Shown here: piece by piece, positions 59,862 through 64,000 of the stretch | Numbering within the stretch: the first letter of the stretch is position 1 | Layout: the number at the start of each line of letters is the position of its first letter | Source of the DNA: Plantactinospora endophytica | Lineage (GTDB): Bacteria; Actinomycetota; Actinomycetes; Mycobacteriales; Micromonosporaceae | NCBI RefSeq assembly: GCF_016862915.1 | Contig: NZ_BONW01000025.1 | Location: 1-64,000, forward strand | Direction of reading: 5' to 3' | DNA: 64,000 bases | Notes under the pieces: model-generated | Told to the model about the DNA's origin: nothing | Seen by the model: only the letters and a program-made list of their open reading frames with translations | Databases searched by the model: none | Translations under genes and position numbers: made by a program

Positions 59862-60674
59862 ATGGAAGTTCCCGAGGCGCTGCTGCTGCTCGCTGCCGGG
59901 CTCGCCGCGGGGATGGTCAACGCGGTGGCCGGCGGCGGCTCGCTGATCACCTTTCCCGCCATGATCGCGGTCGGGCTGCCGCCGATCGCGGCGAACGTGA
60001 GCAACTCGATGGCGGTGTGCCCCGGTTACCTGGCCAGTGTGTTGGGCAGCCGGGCCGACCTGCCGGACCGCCGCTGGCTGCTCCGGCTGGTCCCCGGCAC
60101 GGTGCTGGGTACCGCCGCCGGCTGTGCGCTGCTGCTCTCCACCCCGGCCCGGGCGTTCGAGCTGGTCGTACCGTTCCTTGTGCTCGGCGCGACGGCCGTG
60201 CTGGCGTTCCAGGAGCAACTCCGTCGGCTGGTCCGGCAGCAGGACGGCGGCAGCAGCGGCCCGCTCCGGCCCGGGCTCGCGGGCAACGGTACGGCGGTGC
60301 GCAGCCCCGCCCGGCAGACGGTCGGGCTGCACGCGATGATCGTGGTCGGCGCGGTCTACGGCGGATACTTCGGGGCCGCTCTCGGGGTGATGCTGGTGGC
60401 CGGGCTGGCTCTGGTGCTGGACGAGACGCTGACCCGGGTCAGCGCGATCAAGAACCTGCTCTCCGCAGTGGTCGGGCTGACCACGATCGTCGCCTTCGCC
60501 GCCTTCGGCCCGGTCAACTGGACCGCCGTCGCGGTGGTCGCCCCCGCGACCATCGTCGGCGGGTACGCGGGTGCCCGGCTCGTCCGTCGGCTGCCGCCCG
60601 AGGTGCTCAGGACCGTGATCGTCGTCTTCGGTACGGCGATCGGCCTGCTGCTGCTCTACCGCGCCTGGACGTGA
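59862..60674 (+). CDS. TauE/SafE family anion permease
   Basis: The 270-aa protein has eight hydrophobic segments and the family hallmarks AAGMVNAVAGGGSLITFPAM (residues 14-33) and, in the second half, GAVYGGYFGAALGVMLVAGLAL with AIKNLLSAVVGL. Members export sulfite, sulfoacetate or other organic anions; the substrate here is unknown. A TAGCCT hexamer lies 9 bp before the ATG. It stands alone, divergent from rnpB over about 130 bp. Confidence 0.92.
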   Translation: MEVPEALLLLAAGLAAGMVNAVAGGGSLITFPAMIAVGLPPIAANVSNSMAVCPGYLASVLGSRADLPDRRWLLRLVPGTVLGTAAGCALLLSTPARAFELVVPFLVLGATAVLAFQEQLRRLVRQQDGGSSGPLRPGLAGNGTAVRSPARQTVGLHAMIVVGAVYGGYFGAALGVMLVAGLALVLDETLTRVSAIKNLLSAVVGLTTIVAFAAFGPVNWTAVAVVAPATIVGGYAGARLVRRLPPEVLRTVIVVFGTAIGLLLLYRAWT

Positions 60675-60693
60675 CTCCGACCCTGAGCAGCCT

Positions 60694-60804
60694 TCACGAC
60701 GACTTGCGTCGCACGGGGTAGCGCCGACGGACCTGGGTCAGCATCCAGCCGAGGAACGCCACCTCCAGCGCGCCGAGGACGCCGACCAGCACCATCTCGA
60801 CCAT
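60694..60804 (-). CDS. Possible 36-aa single-span membrane peptide
   Basis: A short frame encodes MVEMVLVGVLGALEVAFLGW then MLTQVRRRYPVRRKSS: one hydrophobic helix followed by a strongly basic tail, the layout of many real small membrane proteins. GGAGG lies 10 bp before the ATG. It converges on the TauE gene and lies beyond the terminator of mctP, so it would need its own promoter. Confidence 0.45.
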   Translation of the reverse strand: MVEMVLVGVLGALEVAFLGWMLTQVRRRYPVRRKSS

Positions 60805-60886
60805 CTGCCGCGCACCTCCGGTCCGGATCGGCTCGCCCGTCGCTTCGCTCACGCTAGCAACACGCGTCGCCGGGCGCCCGGACGAA

Positions 60887-60948
60887 AGAGCCCCGTGGCC
60901 GGGTCGGCGTACCCGAATGTCGGGCCGCCGCCCTGGCCACGGGGCTCT
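60887..60948 (-). terminator. Long hairpin terminator after mctP
   Basis: AGAGCCCCGTGGCC (60887-60900) pairs perfectly with GGCCACGGGGCTCT (60935-60948), extended inward by three pairs, 42 bp beyond the mctP stop. Confidence 0.7.
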
Positions 60949-60989
60949 CCCCGGGGGGCGGGTGGTGCGGTGTCGGTGTGTCGGGCCGG

Positions 60990-62663
60990 TCAGACCTTGG
61001 GGGCGGGTTCGGTCGGCTCGCCGGCCACCTCGGCCGACTCCCTCGGGCTGGGTACGAGCCGGGGGTCGCCCTCGTCGGCGAAGTAGTCGTCCTGCTCGGT
61101 ACCGTCGATCCCCTCGGCCACCTTGGCGGCCCGCAGGATCAGCGTGACGATCGCCGCGACCAGCAGGTTGACCACGACCGCGACCAGACCGACGTAGATC
61201 GTCCTGGTCGAGCCCTCGAAGCCGAACTTCTCCAGCGGGAACGCGGACCCGCCGAAGTGCGCCCGCTTCGTCGCCGGGTTCGGGATCTGGTAGAGCATCC
61301 ACATGCCCAGCCCCATCCCGGCCGCCCAGCCGGCGACCAGGGCGCCCCGGTGGAACCACCGGGTGTAGAGGCCGAGGGCGACCGCCGGCAGCGTCTGGAG
61401 GATGATGACCCCGCCGATGAGCTGGAGGTCGATCGAGAACTGCGGGTCGAGGAAGACGATGCAGGCGACCGCACCGATCTTCACCACCAGCGACGTGATC
61501 TTGGAGACGTTCGCCTCCTGCGCCGCGGTGGCGTCCTTGCGCAGGTACTCCTTGTAGATGTTCCGGGTGAACAGGTTGGCCGCCGCGATCGACATGATGG
61601 CGGCCGGTACCAGCGCGCCGATCCCGATAGCGGCGAACGCGATCCCGGCGAACCAGCTCGGGAACTGCTGCTCGAACAGCAGCGGTACCACCGTGTTGTT
61701 GTCCACGGTGCCCTCGGTCGCCCCGGGCAGCGGCGTGACCCCGGCGGCGATGGCGGCGTACCCGAGCAGGGCGATCAGGCCCAGCAGCAGGCTGTACGCC
61801 GGCAGCGCCGACATGTTCCGCTTGATCACGTCCCGGCTCCGGCTGGCCAGTACGCCGGTGAGGCTGTGCGGGTAGAGGAAGAGCGCCAGCGCCGAGCCGA
61901 GGGCCAGGGTGATGTACTGCAACTGGTTGTTGGCGTTGAGCGTGATGCCGTCGTTCGGTGACGGGCTGGCGTCGAACTTCGCATCCGCCGCGTCGAAGAT
62001 GCTCCCCCAGCCGCCCAGCTTGTACGGCAGGTAGATGATCGCCACCAGGATCACGATGTAGATCAGTGTGTCCTTGACGAACGCGATAAGCGCGGGTGCC
62101 CGCAGCCCGGACTGGTAGGTGTACGCGGCCAGGATGGCGAAGGCGATGATGATCGGCAGGTGCCGGGCGATGGTGCTCTCCCCGGTGACCCCCATCGTCT
62201 TGAGTACCGCCTCGATGCCGACGAGTTGGAGCGCGATGTAGGGCATCGTGGCGACGATCCCGGTGATCGCGATGATCAGCGCCAGGGTCGGCGAGTCGAA
62301 CCGCTTCCGGACGAAGTCGGCCGGGGTGACGAAGCCGTGCCGGTGCGACACCGACCAGAGCCGGACCAGCACCAGGAAGACCAACGGATAGATGATGATC
62401 GTGTACGGCACGGCGAAGAACCCGGCCGCGCCGGCCCCGAACAGCAGCGCAGGTACGGCCACGAAGGTGTACGCGGTGTAGAGGTCGCCGCCGACCAGGA
62501 ACCAGGTGATCCAGCCGCCGAAGCTCCGCCCGCCGAGGCCCCACTCGTCGAGGTGGTTGATGTCCTTCGGTGCCCGCCACCGGGCCGCGATGAAGCCCAT
62601 CGCGCTGACCAGCAGAAACAGCACCGTGAAGATGATGATCTCAGTGAGATGGTCCTGCCACAC
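60990..62663 (-). CDS. mctP: Sodium:solute symporter, monocarboxylate permease type
   Basis: The 557-aa protein has about 13 membrane helices and SSS-family features: WGLGGRSFGGWITWFLVGGD near residue 42, the periplasmic PADFVRKRFDS after helix 3, and GIGALVPAAIMSIAAANLFTRN near helix 9. An acidic cytoplasmic tail follows. It closely follows the pattern of the actinobacterial monocarboxylate uptake permease MctP, which takes up acetate, propionate or pyruvate-like acids; the substrate is inferred. A small DUF3311 gene lies 6 bp upstream, the usual partner. The start ATG at 62663 follows a GGGGTGACC segment. Confidence 0.9.
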   Translation of the reverse strand: MWQDHLTEIIIFTVLFLLVSAMGFIAARWRAPKDINHLDEWGLGGRSFGGWITWFLVGGDLYTAYTFVAVPALLFGAGAAGFFAVPYTIIIYPLVFLVLVRLWSVSHRHGFVTPADFVRKRFDSPTLALIIAITGIVATMPYIALQLVGIEAVLKTMGVTGESTIARHLPIIIAFAILAAYTYQSGLRAPALIAFVKDTLIYIVILVAIIYLPYKLGGWGSIFDAADAKFDASPSPNDGITLNANNQLQYITLALGSALALFLYPHSLTGVLASRSRDVIKRNMSALPAYSLLLGLIALLGYAAIAAGVTPLPGATEGTVDNNTVVPLLFEQQFPSWFAGIAFAAIGIGALVPAAIMSIAAANLFTRNIYKEYLRKDATAAQEANVSKITSLVVKIGAVACIVFLDPQFSIDLQLIGGVIILQTLPAVALGLYTRWFHRGALVAGWAAGMGLGMWMLYQIPNPATKRAHFGGSAFPLEKFGFEGSTRTIYVGLVAVVVNLLVAAIVTLILRAAKVAEGIDGTEQDDYFADEGDPRLVPSPRESAEVAGEPTEPAPKV

Positions 62664-62669
62664 CGCCGG

Positions 62670-62918
62670 TCACCCCCGCTTCTTCGTCATCTGGTACACC
62701 ACGGTGGTGGTGCCGACCCCGAGCAGGATGAAGGCCAGTTGGAGCCAGTAGAAGACCGGGAAGCCGAACAGCCGGGGCGAGTCGGTGTTGAACAGCGGCG
62801 TGATCAACGGCACCACGATCGGCAGGAAGAGCAGCCAGTTCCACGGGCTGTGGTCCTTGGCCCGCGATCTCGACACCACCTCGGCTGCCGGCGTTGCCGG
62901 CGTCTCGGAGTCGCTCAT
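62670..62918 (-). CDS. DUF3311 small membrane protein, partner of the symporter
   Basis: The 82-aa protein has a hydrophilic N-terminus of 24 residues, then two membrane helices (WNWLLFLPIVVPLITPLF and FPVFYWLQLAFILLGVGTTTVV) and a basic end (KKRG). DUF3311 proteins are regularly encoded just upstream of SSS monocarboxylate permeases and are thought to be accessory subunits. The ATG at 62918 overlaps the stop of a 27-codon upstream frame (ATGA), so its translation may be coupled to that frame. Confidence 0.9.
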   Translation of the reverse strand: MSDSETPATPAAEVVSRSRAKDHSPWNWLLFLPIVVPLITPLFNTDSPRLFGFPVFYWLQLAFILLGVGTTTVVYQMTKKRG

Positions 62919-62998
62919 GCCGGCACCCCGCTTCGCTCCGTACCGTCCTGAGACTCGTCGGCGCCGAGTTCGATGATTCGCTCGCTGCGTTCACTCAT
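62915..62998 (-). CDS. Possible 27-codon ORF coupled to DUF3311 (copy 1)
   Basis: The frame MSERSERIIELGADESQDGT... (27 codons) ends at a TGA that overlaps the DUF3311 ATG. It lies wholly inside copy 1 of an 80-bp tandem repeat. The ATGA overlap suggests coupling, but the repeated sequence itself (GCAGCGAGCGAATCATC type) is a motif common in such genomes, so coding is uncertain. Confidence 0.3.
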   Translation of the reverse strand: MSERSERIIELGADESQDGTERSGVPA

Positions 62999-63079
62999 GC
63001 CGGCACTCCGCTTCGCTCCGTACGTCCTGAGACTCGTCGGCGCCGAGTTCGATGATTCGCTCGCTGCGCTCGCTCATGC
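62921..63079. repeat. Tandem duplication of 80 bp upstream of the DUF3311-mctP operon
   Basis: Positions 62921-63000 (80 bp) and 63001-63079 (79 bp) are nearly identical, differing by one indel and a few substitutions. A shorter third fragment (CTCGCTGCGCTCGGC) follows at 63086. The copies form the 5' leader of the operon. Confidence 0.9.
62991..63077 (-). CDS. Possible 28-codon ORF (copy 2)
   Basis: This is the second copy of the same small frame, MSERSERIIELGADESQDVR..., inside repeat copy 2. A one-base deletion changes its last ten residues, and it ends at TGA 62991-62993, overlapping the start of copy 1. Coding is uncertain. Confidence 0.25.
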   Translation of the reverse strand: MSERSERIIELGADESQDVRSEAECRHE

Positions 63080-63166
63080 CGTCTCCTCGCTGCGCTCGGC
63101 CCGGTGACCCACCTGCTCGCGTCCGGCCGTCGTTGACCTACACGTGCCGCCGGACGTTAGGGCAGA

Positions 63167-63180
63167 GTGACAGCGGTCAC
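63167..63180. promoter_or_regulatory. CRP/GlxR-type palindrome
   Basis: GTGACAGCGGTCAC matches the CRP-family core GTGA-n6-TCAC exactly. It lies about 90 bp upstream of the duplicated leader of the DUF3311-mctP operon. The following 150 bp, up to the next gene on the plus strand, are unusually AT-rich (for example CAGACCAAATAAGGTCACAC and GGCTAAAAAATACATCG) and hold no ORF, so this gap is probably a large promoter region serving both directions. Confidence 0.55.
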
Positions 63181-63343
63181 GTCGACGAAAAGGGACTGGT
63201 GCGCCCAACGGCGACCACCGTGCGCCGAATGGTGATCAACAGACCAAATAAGGTCACACTAAACGGTCTTATCAGGCTAAAAAATACATCGAAGTACGAC
63301 GATTGCTCTTGATCCGTGCCCGGCCGGTTGCCATGCTGGCCGG

Positions 63344-64000
63344 GTGCCGCGATTCCCTTCGTACGACAGCACCGAACTCGCGTACCACGTCCTCGGATCC
63401 GGGCCGCCGTTGGTCTGTCTGCCCGGCGGGCCGGCCCGGGCAGCCAGCTATCTCGGCGACCTCGGCGGGCTGAGTCGGGAACGGACACTGCTCAAGCTCG
63501 ACCACCGGGGCAGCGGCGAGTCGGCGACCCCGGAGGATCAGGCGAGCTACCGGTGCGAACGCCTGGTCGACGACGTGGAGGCGTTCCGGGTCCACCTCGG
63601 ACTGGACCGGATGGACCTGCTCGCCCACTCGGCCGGCGGCAACCTCGCGGAACTCTACGCGGCCCGGTACCCGCACCGGCTGTCCCGACTCGTACTCGTC
63701 ACCCCCGGCCTGCGCGCGGTCGGCGTACAGACGGCCGGCTTCGCCGAGGCGATCGCCGCCCGCTCCACCGAGTGGTGGTATCCGGAGGCGAAGGCGGCGA
63801 TGGACGCCTGGCAGGAGGCGGCGAGCCGGGGCGCCGGACCGGACGAGGTGAACCCACTGCGAGTCGGCGCCGCGCCGTTCGCGTACGGCCGGTGGGACGA
63901 GCGGGCCCGGCTGCACGCCGAGGCCGACCAGTGGGAACGGCCGGAGACGGCGTCCGCCGGGTTCTACGACGGGTTCGCCCCGGACACCTCGGCGGTCCGC
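63344..64000 (+). CDS. Alpha/beta hydrolase (truncated by the window edge)
   Basis: The visible 219 codons encode an alpha/beta hydrolase of the proline-iminopeptidase-like group: YDSTELAYHVLGSGPPLVCL, the oxyanion segment PGGPARAASYL, LDHRGSGES, the nucleophile elbow LLAHSAGGNLAELYA (Ser near 94) and VLVTPGLR. The acid and His lie beyond the edge. The GTG at 63344 follows a CATGCT hexamer at leaderless distance. The function is unknown beyond the fold. Confidence 0.85.
   Translation, partial: MPRFPSYDSTELAYHVLGSGPPLVCLPGGPARAASYLGDLGGLSRERTLLKLDHRGSGESATPEDQASYRCERLVDDVEAFRVHLGLDRMDLLAHSAGGNLAELYAARYPHRLSRLVLVTPGLRAVGVQTAGFAEAIAARSTEWWYPEAKAAMDAWQEAASRGAGPDEVNPLRVGAAPFAYGRWDERARLHAEADQWERPETASAGFYDGFAPDTSAVR

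Overview
The window is chromosomal DNA of a very high-GC actinobacterium, most likely a member of the Micromonosporaceae (Micromonospora, Plantactinospora or a relative). I base this on the strong G/C third-position bias, the GTG starts, the many leaderless-type promoters, the actinobacterial families present (DUF4191, SCO5389-type, GlnE plus several GlnA paralogues, F420-NADPH reductase) and a gene order like the Streptomyces coelicolor SCO2170-SCO2260 region (pepA, lpd, sucB, lipB, lipA, DUF4191, RDD protein, glnA, glnE, nadE, glnA2, panB). No tRNA, rRNA, transposase, prophage or CRISPR array was seen. The one RNA gene I can support is rnpB (RNase P RNA), on the minus strand at about 59290-59733.

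Layout. 1-6.4 kb: end of a cobalamin gene, cobS, a DUF2314-like gene, a nucleotidyltransferase, and gcvT divergent from pepA. 6.4-11.3 kb: dihydrolipoyl dehydrogenase and a two-lipoyl-domain E2 (sucB), then a TIGR01777-type epimerase. 11.4-13.6 kb: three secreted or surface genes (WxL-like, DUF916-like, LPXTG) resembling the Csc cell-surface complex of Gram-positive bacteria. 13.8-17.4 kb: an SCO5389-type protein, a CooC/MinD-type ATPase with a Zur-like palindrome upstream, and a large membrane protein. 17.5-21.2 kb: lipB, lipA and an FAD oxidoreductase. 21.2-27.3 kb: a large ATP-binding LuxR regulator, small proteins, DUF4191, a LacI regulator with a double operator, and an RDD protein. 27.3-41.2 kb: glnA with a GlnR box, a PadR/membrane pair, a PLP decarboxylase, a truncated asparagine-synthetase-like enzyme with a small ORF in front, a membrane protein overlapping glnE, a glutamine amidotransferase and an S66 peptidase. 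41.2-46.1 kb: a 1,108-aa NACHT NTPase (candidate antiphage or cell-death NLR), a secreted helical protein and a DUF350 protein. 46.3-52.6 kb: a second glutamine-synthetase-like gene, nadE, panB, npdG, a histone-H1-like protein and a small conserved protein. 52.9-64 kb: Nudix, hydrolase, phosphotransferase and GNAT genes, a winged-helix/membrane pair with twin operators, a lipoprotein, rnpB, a TauE/SafE permease, a DUF3311-MctP transporter pair and a truncated hydrolase at the right edge.

How the genes fit together. LipB and LipA make and insert lipoate, which is used by the E2 protein (recycled by the E3, Lpd) and by the glycine cleavage system that includes GcvT. GlnA carries the tyrosine that GlnE adenylylates, and GlnR-type boxes lie upstream of both glnA and the second GS-like gene, so nitrogen assimilation is a second theme. 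The accessory material with most discovery value is the Csc-like surface locus, the NACHT protein, the asparagine-synthetase-like gene with its small upstream ORF, and several clear operators. Short minisatellite-like arrays (16-29 bp units) fill many intergenic gaps.
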